Shown: positions 19,638 to 31,414 of the stretch, piece after piece
How the letters are laid out: each line of letters opens with the position of its first letter
Numbering within the stretch: the first letter of the stretch is position 1
DNA from: Voacanga thouarsii
Taxonomy: Eukaryota > Streptophyta > Magnoliopsida > Gentianales > Apocynaceae
NCBI GenBank assembly: GCA_026120185.1
Contig: JANUWF010002121.1
Location: 557,501 to 621,500 of the forward strand
Direction: 5' to 3'
DNA length: 64,000 nt
The notes under the pieces: model-generated
Database searches by the model: none
Told to the model about the DNA's origin: nothing
Seen by the model: only the letters and a program-made list of their open reading frames with translations
Program-made: the position numbers and the translations under genes

Positions 19638-22224
19638 TGTAATACCCCGCATTTTACCTTTGATTGGCTATTACTTGTAATAGGATGAGAATTTATATCA
19701 ATGGTCAAAACAAAAGTTGACCAGTGTAATGAAACGAATATTTTGGTATAATAATATTTTGTCGGGACTTGGATGTAATTATTGGATTTATTCTACTCAT
19801 ACCCTAAATCTTCAAAAGGCTATTATTGTCAATAAAATAAGAATTTGAGGGTGCACTAAGAAGGGAAATTGATCAGTGCGATAAGACGCACGTTTTGGTG
19901 TGAATTATATTATTCGGGTTATCGGGGGCATTTTCGTCATTTTGACTACGCCCGCGACTTTGACCTCGAATTTGACCAAAATAAGAAGGAATTGAAGGAT
20001 TTAAGTATTACCAATTTATTCAATCAAATATTTGGAGTTGAATGCTGAAATAACATATTTTTCAATTTCAGATCCGATTGAGGTTATTTCTGAGAAAAAA
20101 AAATTGGATGTGCGGCATTTTGTAATTGGTAGCCTTGGACATGTGTCAACTTATGAGAGTTTGCATCAAGAATTCGCAAGATTCATGGAATGAAAGAATT
20201 ACAAAACAAATAGAAGAATGATGCGTATTTTTTTATGATTGGAACACATCATTGGTGGGCCATTTAATTAAGGTCTTGTACAATATGATTGGCCAATACT
20301 TGGACCATGAGAAGGTGGTTCAATGGCTGAAAATTATACCAAAAAACTGGTATCTTCAATAGAGAAAAGAAGAGAAATTTTTGAGGAAGAAAATTAAGTG
20401 GTTGATGGGTAAGTTTTTCATTAGAACACACCAATGTTTTAACCACCAAATACTTAATTGCATTAATATTTTCATGGCCAAAAATCTGATGAGAATGGTG
20501 GTGGGAAGGCTGTTATGAAGCCAGAAAAATTCAGCACCTTCAAGGGGAGAGAAATAAAGGATAAAAAATATAAAAAATAGCAAAAAGAAAGAAAAAGGTA
20601 GTTAGCATGTGTTCTTGGTGTAGTGTGTGAGTTCTTGAGTGGTTCTTGGAGCAAATCACACCAAAGAGCTCTAAATACAAGGTAAAACCCTATCTTTCTT
20701 GAATTAAAATTTTTTTTTGGATGAATAATGATCAGTATGATATCAATTTTTACAAGAAAACATGATTTTCATGTCTTGATTTTGGATCAAAAGCAAGGGT
20801 TTATAAACTTTGTTGATCAACATTTTATGTGTCTATATGTGTCGGCTTCCTAGAAGACGTATGGATATTGTATTGTGTGAGGAAGAACTGAATATTCATG
20901 GTAGTTTGAAGGATTGCTTTTGGTTGATGAGATGATGACCAAAGTAGAATGAAAGTAGAAGTTACTTGGTTGGATTTTGATTAGAAGAAGTGAATTTTTG
21001 TTAAATAAGCATGACTCTTGTGAGCTATTGGAATCTGAAAATTATAGAATCAAAGATTATTTAGTGGAAAATTGAATGAATTAATGTTCTCAAGGTGTCA
21101 AAGGCTAAAAGAAATCAAAGGATACATGAATAGTAGAATTGGAACAAAACTATTGGGGCTGTTTTTGCCCTGTATTGTGTCATGGGAGCCAGAACTCAGA
21201 AAATAGACTATAAAGAATTAAAGTTGAATGTCTTACAGTCATTTTGGTGTATCATAGAACCAAATCGGAGTAGTGTATTGAAAGTTATGTGCGAAACAAA
21301 ATCGTGTGTAAAAGCAGTAAAATTTCAGGATTTTACATGGAAAGTGAATGAACTTAAGGAAGAATAAGTGTGTGATTTTGGATGAAATGAATGAGAAATA
21401 TGGAGTGAATCCCTTATGCACGAAGGGAAGAAGGATATGGAAAAAGGAAAATGAAAGAATTCAACAAACGACGAAAAAATGACGTGAACAAAAATTGAAC
21501 GTTTTCCTTAACTGTCGGCCCCGTCGGCTAAACATCGATTAGACGTCGGCTACCTATTGGGCACGTCGGCTAACCGTCGGCTACTTTTTGACCAAATACA
21601 ATTTAATCTAAAAACGATGTTTGGTATAGGTATATCAGTAAATGGCTAACGGTACGTTGGCAACTGTGGAAACAGTGGTCGAACAGCCATGAATGGGAAA
21701 AGTTAATTAGGACACGAGATGAGTCCCTTTGATTTCTAAAACCTTTTGAAAGTTAGGATGCTTTAGTTTTCCATGGAATGCTTCATTTTATACCATTTTG
21801 AAATCCCTGAATATATTTAAGATTTTTTTGAGTAAGAATTATTCCTATGCCACTTTAGGCTCGAATGAACTTCATATTTAGCTTGGAAACCTTAATGGAT
21901 GATCAAAGCATGCATTTGTGAAATTAGTCCTTTTCGGATTAAAAACTTGGGATTTTCGGGAAATGGTAAATTTTGGAATCGGGTATTCATGAATTGACTA
22001 AAATGCCCTTATTGGAACATTTTATAGAAACATATTTATAAACTTTGAATTTAACCCTCTTTTCAGATTAGAATTTAAGATTTCTTGAAATGATTTTCTT
22101 TTGGAATCGAGTATTTGGAAAATGATCCAAATGTCCTTATTGGAATGTTTTGTGGAAACTTTTGGAATCGGGTATTTGGTAAATAACCAAAATATCCTTG
22201 TTGGAACTTTTATGAACACTTTTC
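19638..22224 (+). mobile_element. A-family LTR (copy 2), left part
   Basis: Begins TGTAATACCCCGCATTTTACC and is collinear with the A LTRs at 6795 and 55810. It includes an AAGGTAA motif (20679-20685) and a CGTCGGC array (21505-21590). It is cut at about 22224 by the copia LTR; about 150 bases of A sequence are missing before it resumes at 34143. No polypurine tract precedes it, so its element's internal region is absent here. Confidence 0.75.
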
Positions 22225-22718
22225 TATTAAGGATATACCCTAGAGTCAATTTGTACTTATACTATTGTCGTTATGTATTGTGTAAAAATACGAGGCATTT
22301 CTTTCCATGAATAATGCATTTTGTTTTGTGGTCATCAAGTACGTGAGTTGATAGTAAAACCCTACAATCAATACAATGACTATTCTAAACTGTCCCTGAT
22401 CAATTATTATTAGTGGAACAATAATAAATTAAGATTAGTATGTTTTTAACTTGATATCACATATATCCATGGCCAGTAAAACATAGCCATCAAGTCACAA
22501 ACATACTAATCTTAATTTATTATTTCCCCCTAATAATAATTGATCAGGGACAGTTTAAGAATAACCATTGTATTGATTCTAGGATTTTTCTATCAAGTCA
22601 CATACTTATGACCACAAAACTAAATGCACTATTCATGAAAAGAAATGCCACGTATTATTACATAGTACATAATGACAATAGTATAAGTACTAATTGACTC
22701 TAGGGCATATCCCTAATA
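22225..22718 (-). mobile_element. Copia 3' LTR that is almost entirely an inverted repeat
   Basis: On the minus strand the unit begins TATTAGGGATATGCCCTAGAG directly after GCAAATGGGAGA, a copia polypurine tract. Its two halves, about 22225-22455 and 22489-22718, are reverse complements of each other with scattered mismatches: both carry CCCTAGAGTCAATT, GTACTTATACTATTGTC, GGCATTTCTTT and CTGTCCCTGATCAATTATTA in inverted order. About 30 bases form the loop. The matching 5' LTR is not in the window. Confidence 0.8.
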
Positions 22719-24052
22719 GTCTCCCATTTGCACTAAGACCAATTTGACATAAACCATAATCCCATTGATCTAGTAAGACTATCATGTTTAGACGACGGGA
22801 GAGGCTTTGTCAGTGGATCTGCAACATTATCATCAGTTGATACCTTACACACTTTGACATCTCCTCTATCAACAATTTCTCAAATGAGATAAAAATGTCT
22901 AAGTATATGTTTGGATCACTGATGTGACCTTGGTTCCTTAGCTTGTGCAATGACTCCATTGTTGTCACAATAAAGATCCACTGGATTCACAATACCAGGA
23001 ACTACATCTAGTTCTGTAATGAACTTTTTAATCCAAACTACTTCTTTAGCTGCAGTTGAGGCAGCTACATACTCAGCTTCTATAGTAGAATCGGCCACGG
23101 TGTCTTGCTTTGAACTTTTCCAACTTACAGCACTTCTATTCAAACAAGTTTGTAATGAGTGGCAAGTGCTAGGAATATTCTTATGGATTTTAGCTTAGCG
23201 ACTAGTGACAAAGTTTTGTTATAGTTATTAATTTGCTGTTGTTTATAACCTTTTGCAACCAGATATGCCTTATAGGTAACCACATTACCATCCATATCAA
23301 TTTTCTTCATGAAAACCCATTTACACCCTATAGGTTTGATTCTTTCGGGTGGATCAACCAAAATCCATACTTGGTTGTCATACATGGAATCCATTCCTGA
23401 CTTCATGGTTTCAAGCCATTTGTTAGATTCTAACTATTCAGAACGCCTTTGTAAGTAGTAGGCTCATCTTCTTCTATGAGTAATACGCCATTGTGGTCAT
23501 TTATGACAAATTCATATCTCTCAAGCACCACTCGTATCCTACTCAACCTACAAGGCTCTTGTGTGTTAGAAGGTTCATCAATAAGTATGGGTTTAGATGG
23601 TTGATCAATATTTGTTTGTTCTTCTTAAACTTCACTAAGTTTAAGCTCGCTCTAACTATCTCCTTTAAACATTTGCTCCTTCTCTAAGAAGACAACATGT
23701 TTTGAAACAAAAACTTTATTTTCAGAAGGAAGATGGAAGTAATATTCGAAGGATTCTTTCGGATATCTAACAAACCAATATTTGTCAGACTTACTTTCAA
23801 GTTTGTCTGACATTGCCCTTTTAACAAAAGTAGGGCAACCCTAAATCCTCAAATGAGATAACTTTAGCCTCTTACCAAAGAACAACTCATAAGGAGTGGT
23901 ATCAACCATTTTTTACGGAACTCTATTCAATATATAAACAGCAGTCTCCAATGCATATCCCCAAAACAATTTTAGTACCTCTGCAAAAGCCATCATGGTC
24001 CATACCATGTCTAGAAAGGTTTGATTCCTTCTTTCAAATACACCATTATGTT
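22719..24052 (-). pseudogene. Ty1/copia pol remnant: integrase end, RT N-terminus, RNase H
   Basis: Reading on the minus strand from 24052: the end of integrase (NGV-ERRNQT-like motif, then a YALETAVYI-like segment near 23960-23920), a linker, the start of reverse transcriptase (23406-23140; IKPIGCKWVF, DMDGNVVTYKAYLVAKGY), then directly the RNase H end (23143-22916; NRSAVSWKSSKQDTVADS, EAEYVAAS, DLYCDNNGVIAQAKEPRSHQ) and the polyprotein C-terminus (ADPLTKP-like). The RT core with its YVDD motif is missing: RT fuses to RNase H near 23143. Many stops and frameshifts. Non-functional. Confidence 0.85.
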
Positions 24053-25049
24053 GCAGATTATTTTCTCCCCTTAAACTCACCTAAATTCGGCAGCAATGAG
24101 AGACATCACAAGCTGCAATTTTCGGCCTTGCTGTCCAAGAAACCTAAAGCCATTTGGAGTCTTTCTAAACACCATCATCTTCCCCTAAGCTCTCATCGAC
24201 CTCTATCTCCGCCTCAACCACCGGGTCGTCTAGCATTGACGGCTCACGCTCTCTCTCTGAATCAGACGCGGGTGGATCAGCTACGGGTAGTGGGGCAGGT
24301 GGATTCCCGTAGCCAGCGGGCCAGTCTCTAACAGCCGATACAACCCTTTTGACCATCCTATAAACAGAAGACAAGAATTAGTACCAGATCAAAATACTTA
24401 AGAAGATAGAACCCAGTAAGTTAAGTAATTACCAAAACCTCTCTCTGATACAACTTGTAACACCCCACGACTACGTACCCTAAAAGGGTGGGGATGTCGC
24501 CCCATCCCATAGGACAAGGGGTCTTTAGAACGAGATATAAAATATAAAGGCAATCTCGAAAGGAATCAACTTAGATAAATAATGAAATACTCTTATTACA
24601 TCGGCCTCAACTTGGAGCAAAACAAAATAAAACAAATATTGTTCAGAAGTATAAACGACAAAAGTCTCCTAGAACAGCATGGGAAAAATAGCCAAAGCCT
24701 CTACTATCAAAGCCCCGCTGACTCAGCACAATCTATCTCCTGAAAACATGATGTAAAACAGTGTGAGAATAAATCTCAGTAAGTCCTGTGTGTGCACATG
24801 GTGTTTCGAATAGTACGTGTATGCAAAATGCAAAACATTTGTAGAAATAAGTTGGCAAGTCATAAACAATCTCTTTTCGCAAGGAGTGGGTTTTTCTCAT
24901 TGTTACACTTTGTACAAAATAAATCATCCACTCGAATAAACAGTCATGTCACCACACGTTGGGCTCCATGAGAACAAAATGGCCAAGGCACCACACTTTG
25001 TGCACCTTGTCCGGACCAGATTACCACACGTTGGGCATTCTGATCAAGG

Positions 25050-25110
25050 TGAGTGTACAGCTCACCGGGTGAGTGTACAGCTCACCGGGTGAGTGTACAG
25101 CTCACCGGGT
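25050..25110 (+). repeat. Three tandem 20-bp dyad repeats in the C LTR
   Basis: GTGAGTGTACAGCTCACC recurs at 20-base spacing (GAGTGTACAG at 25051, 25071 and 25091). Each unit is close to its own reverse complement. C copy 1 has a single diverged unit here (near 11218-11236). Confidence 0.85.
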
Positions 25111-27403
25111 GAGATACTCCTCCATCTCTACACCCAACAAAACCATCCGGGTGTCCATGCCGGGAATATAAATAATACCATACCAGGTACAAATGCTAGC
25201 TTGGACTGGCCTGACCAACCAACACTATCACCTTTTCAAGCAGAGCTTATCTTCTGGAGGTGGCCTCCTGCCAGAATACTTACTCTAGCCCTCCAAGACT
25301 AGTATTGTTAGCCTACCCTTATTGAGTACTAAACGAACATATCCGTCAATTCCTGATTCACCATATTTCCAAACCTTGGCTTTGTAAAACGTGATTTTCT
25401 TTAAAAGAGATTTCCAAAAATTCAAGGAAAAGAATAGTTTTCTTGATAAAATCATTAGTTTGACAAAACCGTTTAAAGAATAAATATCCACGTTTACAAC
25501 CCAAGCAAACATAGTTCAACAATAGCTTTACAAAGCTTGACAACATAGACTTGCCATCACAACATTTAACAAAAGAGTTTATACAAGGACTTACCATCAC
25601 AACATTTAACAAAAGAGTTTATGCAAGGACTTACTTGATATGCCTCAGATAAATGAGGTAAAGTCACTACTTGTTTTACTCAATTATACTCCTGATCTAA
25701 ACCATATAATATCATGATCAGGGTCTCAATTAATTCAAACATGCTCTAATCTCATTTATTTTCACAACAATTCGCAATCCCCTATTTAATTCCAAGTAAA
25801 CTATTCATTCTCCAAAGATCATATACCATGACCATATGTTCATCCCACTAATAGACATTATTAAACCTTACTTTCGGCATCAAGGGTGGGTATTCCCTTA
25901 CCTTGCAACAACCGGGTAATGAGGTCTCGATGCTCCTATGGTGATCGTCCCAAGTTCGCTTGAGAAGAAGAGAAAAGCTACCTCATTTGCTCCTCTTAAT
26001 CGAAAATTAAAGAAGAAAATGAAATCAGCCTCTATGGGGCGTGATTTAAGGGAAGAAGAAGGAGAAAAGAATCATTAGAGAAAACGGCATCAAGAGGTTG
26101 AAAGGATTTTTGCTTACCTTAAGGTGCGTTCGATTTTTGCTAGATATTGCTCTTAAGATTTTCGAAAATTGCTGTGGAGTTCTTGCTGGAATTTTTCGTG
26201 TAGAATAGAGAGGGTAATCGGCTACTATGCTTTAGGGTTAGAGAAGATTGGTTTAGGGTTAGATGATGGTGTTTAGAAAGACTCCTAATGGCTTTAGGTT
26301 TCTTGGACAGCAAGGCCGAAAATTGCAGATTGTGATGTCTCTCCTTGCTGCCGAATTTAGGTGAGTTTAAGGGGACAAAATAATCTGCAATTTGCTCTCT
26401 TATGCTGGCCGAAATATTGGTCAAGAGAAGGGCTGATTGTGTTCAGAATTTTGGGCCAAACAAGGAAGAGTTTGAGAAGGCTTTGGAGACTAAAATTCTG
26501 TGCAAGTGCTGTGCGAAAATTTTGTGCAAGAGTGACGAGTTTTGGACTGTTTTGGTTGCTGTAGTTCTGCCGAAATTTCGAGTGGAACAATGAGGGTTTT
26601 GGGCGCTGAAAATAGCTTGATCAGCTGGGGTTTTTCGGTGGGTTGTGTATGCAGAATTTCGGTTGGAATAGGAGCACAACAGCTGGCCAAAATTTCCTGC
26701 ACAAAGCTGCCGAAAATCCTGTGCATAAGCTGGACGAGTTTCTGTGGTTTTGTGAGAATAAAATTCTGGTTTTGTACAGCTAAGGTAATCTGAATTGATG
26801 AGGAGTATTTAGGTGTTTTGAGCTAGGGTTTTAAGGGTTGGATTGTACTTAAATGTGCTGGAATTTCGGACAACTTGTGTTAACACAAAGCCGCCGAAAT
26901 TCTACTAGGTTTAGGAAGAAAATCCTAGTTGAATTAGGGTTGAAATAAAAGTCTGATTTGCTAAGGGATTTAGGATAAGATTTTCTAGCTTTGGAAGAGT
27001 TTGAGTTGAGCTAAAGTTCCTCCAAGAAGTGGCGGCACTTGCTGGAAATTTTTCCAGATTTTTATCTAACATTCTAGGGTTAAAATTAACAAGGTTTCCT
27101 ACTAGAAAAATGACTCTTTAATTCCAACTATCCATGGTAACATCCATTAAGCTAAAATCAAGCTGGAATTTTATTTATTAGCTAGGTTTTTTTTTCCTTT
27201 TTCGAAAATCCTAAGAAACAAAAGCTGAAAATTAAAAGTGAACTTTATTCACATCAAGGTCCTTAAATTTAGGGAATAAATATAGAGACTTATTTCCTTG
27301 TAATAATGACACTAAAATTTCTCTAGGTTTGCTAGATCTTTTTCAGCCAAGACATGGAAACTCTAAGGAATGGAGTTTTCAAGAAGAGGAACTAACTTCA
27401 CAA

Positions 27404-27462
27404 AAAGTAGGATTCGAACTCGGGTCACCAAAGGAAATCACCAACCCCCCGCTATTCCAAAA
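27404..27462 (-). other. tRNA-like module in the rearranged C LTR
   Basis: On the minus strand a box A-like stretch (27459-27436) is followed by the box B-like CCCGAGTTCGAATCC (27424-27410). It lies about 250-310 bases from the LTR start at 27714. It is the counterpart of 8748-8813. Confidence 0.5.
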
Positions 27463-27714
27463 CAACTTCAATACTAATTTTTCTATAGTCAGTTCTCACC
27501 ATCCCTCCAATACTCATCCTTCCAAATCTTCGACCAAACCTCCCTTATCCAAATCTTTAACAACACATCAATTAATTCAAATGCAAGAGTAACGGAAAAA
27601 TTCTCATGCATCCATGCAAATAAAATAATTCTAAGCTACCACATAGAATACAAAATGCTATGCAATGCATGACTTTTCCCCATAGTCAAAGGTGGTTTTA
27701 GGCGGGGTATTACA

Positions 27715-28200
27715 ATGTTGAGGTGTATTTGGTGGAGTCCATTGAGATAATATCCCATTATCTCTAAGATAACTTAAACTCTTGGCTTAAGTATTCACCT
27801 TCTCGATTGGATCTAAGAGTTTTAATACTTTTGCCAAATTGTTTCTCTACTTCATTCTTAAAGTCTTTGAACTTATTAAATGCTTCAGACTTGTATTTCA
27901 TTAAATACAAATACCCTTATTGCGAATAGTCATCGGTGAAGGTTATAAAGTAATGATAACCTCCTCTTACTTGGATAGACATTGGGCCACATACATCTGT
28001 ATGTATTAGTTCTAATAACTCTTTAGTCCCTTCTCCTTTCCAGAAAATGGAGTTTTAGTCATTTTACCAAGTAAACAAGATTCGCATGTGTCATATGATT
28101 CATAATCAAATGACCCAAAATCACCCAGCATATATAACTTAGACACACATTTTTCATTTACATGGCCTAAACGATAATGCCATAAGTAAGATAAGATTGA
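27715..28200 (-). pseudogene. Ty1/copia integrase, N-terminal and core remnant
   Basis: On the minus strand the zinc-binding region reads LGHVNEKCVSKLYMLG with a CESC pair further on. The catalytic core follows with HTDVCGPM, YFITFTDDYS and TLRSNREGEYLS, matching copia integrase with scattered stops (for example after DDYSQ) and Asn in place of the family Asp in SDRGGEY. It ends at the C insertion at 27714, beyond which the rest of integrase is found at 24052. Confidence 0.85.
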
Positions 28201-28541
28201 GTTATCTTTTCTTTATTTCTTTTCATTTATATTGAGAATTGGATTATCCATGTCTAAAACATATAAACCATTAACCAAAGTTGTAGAACCATAATGAATA
28301 TTATTTAATAAAAAAGAACAACATTTATTCTTAAAATTTAAATGAAATCCAAAGTCTAAACAAGAAACTAAGATAATGTTTTTAATAAAAATGATACAAA
28401 ATAGTAGTTTTGAAGTTCTAAAATTAATCCAGAAGGTAGATTAAGATAATAAGTCCCTACAGCTAATGCAACAACCTTTGCTCTGTTTGCAGCTCGTAGA
28501 TCCGCATTGCCCTTTTCCAACCTTCTACTGCCCTTTAGTCC
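28201..28541 (-). pseudogene. Copia protease-to-integrase linker
   Basis: Position between the protease remnant and the integrase zinc region indicates the linker. Only scattered short frames are present and no motif is clear. Confidence 0.5.
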
Positions 28542-28787
28542 CTACAAATTATTGCATAAATGAGATCTACAACAGGTAACCAATACCCATATCTCATTAT
28601 TAAAAGCCGCATTAATCTCAATCATAAATATGCCAGGAGTAGAAGTAGAACTTCTTGCAAGCTTCTCTTTCTTCTTCTCCTTCTTTTCCTTCAGGGTCTC
28701 TAAGTAGGCTTTGCAGTTGTGCTTCGAATGGCCCATCTTGCCACAATGATGACATAGGCCTTTAGTGGTGGCTTCCTTCTTCTTCAT
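28542..28787 (-). pseudogene. Copia Gag zinc knuckle and protease start
   Basis: An 81-codon open stretch contains CHHCGKMGHSKHNC (CX2CX4HX4C, residues 12-25), a Lys-rich linker, and a protease start where the usual WVLDTG active-site region reads WVLVTCCRSH. The catalytic Asp is thus replaced by Val, so the protease is dead in this copy. Confidence 0.85.
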
Positions 28788-29026
28788 GCCTCATTTGGGC
28801 TTAGTAGGATTTTTCTTAATCTTCTTGGGAACTTTCTTCTCAGAAGACAAAGAACGTACTAGCAAGATCGCCTTATCATCCTTCTTCATGGATGATTTAG
28901 CATTCTTAAGCAGATTTATAAGCTCAGGTATAGTGGTCTCAATATTGTTCATATGGATGTTAACCATAAATTATAAAAAACTACTTGATAATGATTGTAG
29001 AATTAAGATAACACTTAAACCATAAT
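28788..29026 (-). pseudogene. Copia gag, C-terminal part before the F insertion
   Basis: Lies between the zinc knuckle and element F. It is collinear with gag but interrupted by stops. The last five bases ATAAT (29022-29026) are the left copy of F's target duplication. Confidence 0.65.
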
Positions 29027-30540
29027 TGATAGGGGCTAAATTAATCATATTTTTCCTAGTTATTTGAGGCTCTTTTGTGATACATTTTGTTCAATAACAA
29101 GTCGTATTCCTTCATATTTGAGATTTTACCCTTGGAAAGGTATTTTGTTCATTATTACAGATTTTTGAGGTAAAACGAAGCAAAAACGTCACGAAACAAA
29201 TTAGAGGCGGCGCCGGCTGGGACAAAGGAACTGGTGCCAGCCATGCACTGTTGACATGCACTTCGAAGCGATAAAAATTTGGTGAAACAAAATGGAACAA
29301 AGTGGAACCAGTGCCGACTATAGTAGCCATGTAGGCACCAGCTGCATTTCGGAATACATTGTGCGAAATTCAAGAAAAAATCGACGAATAAGTAGAGAAC
29401 CATAACACAACCGGTGCCGGCTATGCCTTGAAGTTAAGGCGGTGATTGATTTTTTCTACGTATTTTTTGGTAGTTTATGGAGTTTTAGTACTTTCCTACT
29501 TCTACTCAGCCCAGAACATTACACCAGCTAGTTTAGGCACTTCCAAAGCCTATAAATAGATGAAAAACACAAGGAAAAATGAGAGAATTCATTGATCATC
29601 ATAGAAAATCACTAAAATCAAATGAGGAATTCTTCAATTCAAGGAGGGCTGTGCAAGAATGTCTTCAAAAGAAGAAAAAGGGGCTTGTCTATGAGTGCTT
29701 TCTTTTACTTTGTTTTCTTTTACTTGAACAATTATATGTTAATTGCTTTATTGTAATTCGATATTGTTTTAGATATTCATGATTTTTTTAGGGTTATTTG
29801 ATCTTTTGATTAATTGATTGTTACTCATGGTATTTAATTACTTGGATTAATCACGAGACTATTTGGTTGTTTCTTTCCATTAACTTGCATGGGAAAGGAG
29901 TTGATAGTAGTTTCAATTCAGTAGTTTCATATTTGTTATCTCTTAACTTGCTTGAGAAATGGGTTAATTGCTAAGAAATGGTAATTAAAGGTTAATTAAT
30001 ATCTACTAGAGTATGGATTCATTGGTTAATTTAATGTTTTAAGTTTTCCAAAGTATGGAAATTTAATCAAGGATTGCGTTTAATGCAACTTTTGGGTGAA
30101 TTAGGTGAGACGGAGTATGTGATGCTAATTTGTCTAGAAGATAGTGATTTCATGGATTGAGAAAGAAGTGAGTCTACTTTAATCCTTTATGATGCCAAGA
30201 GAATAATTAATTATGATAAAGGTTGGGTACTTTAAGATCATTTTTGTCTAAACAATGGCTTGAGTTACATAATTCTCCATCCTTGACATGTATATATTTT
30301 ATTTTATTTTATTTTTCCTTTTTATTTCTTATTCACTTTATTGAGTCGGTTAAACAATGAAAGAAAGGTGACTAATGTATATTTGTTCCTTGAGGATCGA
30401 CACTCGTTTGAACCCTATGCTATGTTAATAATGAGTACGCTTGCTCATATGTGTAATTTGGGTTTAACGTTTTAATGTAAACTTGATTAAGAATGTGCTT
30501 AGCTTTTGTTTAACTTTTATACCCAAATAAATATGCATTA
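29027..30540 (+). mobile_element. Element F, 5' LTR
   Basis: Starts TGATAGGGGCTAAATTAATC and ends ATATGCATTA, 1,514 bp, and pairs with the 3' LTR at 31415-32953. GC-rich units resembling GGCGCCGGCT occur at 29208-29440, in contrast to the AT-rich remainder. An AAGCCTATAAATAGATG TATA-type motif sits near 29548-29564 and is repeated in the other LTR (31964-31980), suggesting the start of transcription. Confidence 0.85.
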
Positions 30541-31414
30541 AGTTTTTGGCGTCGTTGCCGGGGAACAATAGCATGAAAGCTTGGATTTTGTTGATTTAAC
30601 CATATAAATAGGTAAATATGTACAATTGTTCTTTTCGCAGAAAGGTGCCATCTTTTGTATCTTGTGTATCGTGTATACACTTGTACTCTAACCTACTAAC
30701 TTTGACTATGTTCTATTGACTAACTTTGTCGTCTTTCTAATTTTGTAGTAATTATGAATTCTGTTATCTAACTTTCGTCTTGTCTTTACTAGGTGTTAGC
30801 CTTGGTACATGATCCAATGACCTGAAGGCGATATAGTAGATTTCGTTTTGTTTCATTTTTATTTCTTTCTTCATGAATTAAATTGCATTATTTATCATTG
30901 CTGCATGTTCATCATTTTTATTTTGTTTTTTGAAAAAAAAAAACATTAGTGTATTGATGATAGATTGGCAAAATTACAAGCTAATAGTGATGTTTTTAGT
31001 GAGACATCATTAAAAGCATTAGTGAATTCTTTTGTTGCCAATACAAATTCATCTATTCAGTGGCATGAATAAGCTTCCCAACGATGGTGATATAAACAGG
31101 AACAATTAGTTAAGATTGTTGAGGAGACTCAGGAGTTCATGCTAGCCCGTACAATGGACCATAGAACAAAAAGAGCGGCTATGAGGGAAAATTGCATGAT
31201 GTGACAGGAAAGGTATCTGATTATACTCTATGTGCTCATAATGCTAATATTTCTCTGTCACATCATTTCTTAGGTTCGTCTCACTTCTTGGAGAACAATG
31301 GTCCCACTGATGATGTATGGAGTTTAACATGCCTCAAGAAATTGGATTTATCATTCATTCTAAGAAATGATGTTGACGAATTCTACCCTTTACCCCAATT
31401 TTAGGGAGGTAACT
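30541..31414 (+). mobile_element. Element F, short internal region
   Basis: Only about 874 bp between the LTRs. It begins with a primer binding site and ends with a purine-rich AGGGAGG tract. Short frames exist (31192-31404, 70 aa; and a LAKLQANSDVFSETS-like stretch near 30967-31011) but no protease, RT or integrase. The element is therefore non-autonomous. I do not recognise the 70-aa product. Confidence 0.75.
30545..30563 (+). promoter_or_regulatory. Primer binding site complementary to tRNA-Asp (element F)
   Basis: TTGGCGTCGTTGCCGGGGA matches the complement of the plant tRNA-Asp 3' end with one change. This primer is typical of Athila-type Ty3/gypsy elements. Confidence 0.8.

Larger units (their letters stand above)
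24053..27714 (-). mobile_element. Rearranged C-family element: full LTR, PBS, short internal part and inverted LTR fragment
   Basis: The insertion splits the copia integrase between 24052 and 27715. On the minus strand it reads LTR (27714-24456; TGTAATACCCCGCC to GTTACA), then a PBS-like TGTATCAGAGAG (24452-24441), then about 275 bases of internal sequence. The last 128 bases (24053-24180) are an inverted copy of LTR interior 26261-26388, nearly identical. ATGTT occurs on both sides (24048-24052 and 27715-27719), consistent with a 5-bp target duplication. A minus-strand 69-aa frame (24374-24165), rich in Pro and acidic residues, starts after the PBS and may be the Gag N-terminus. Confidence 0.7.

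Noticed and set aside
19197..19708. Open frames of 96-151 codons on both strands
   Set aside because: They translate a TTA/TAA microsatellite into poly-Asn or poly-Ile runs and have no other support.
24165..24374. A host protein rich in Ser, Pro and acidic residues
   Set aside because: It starts after a retrotransposon primer site and runs into an inverted LTR fragment, so it is better explained as a truncated Gag start.
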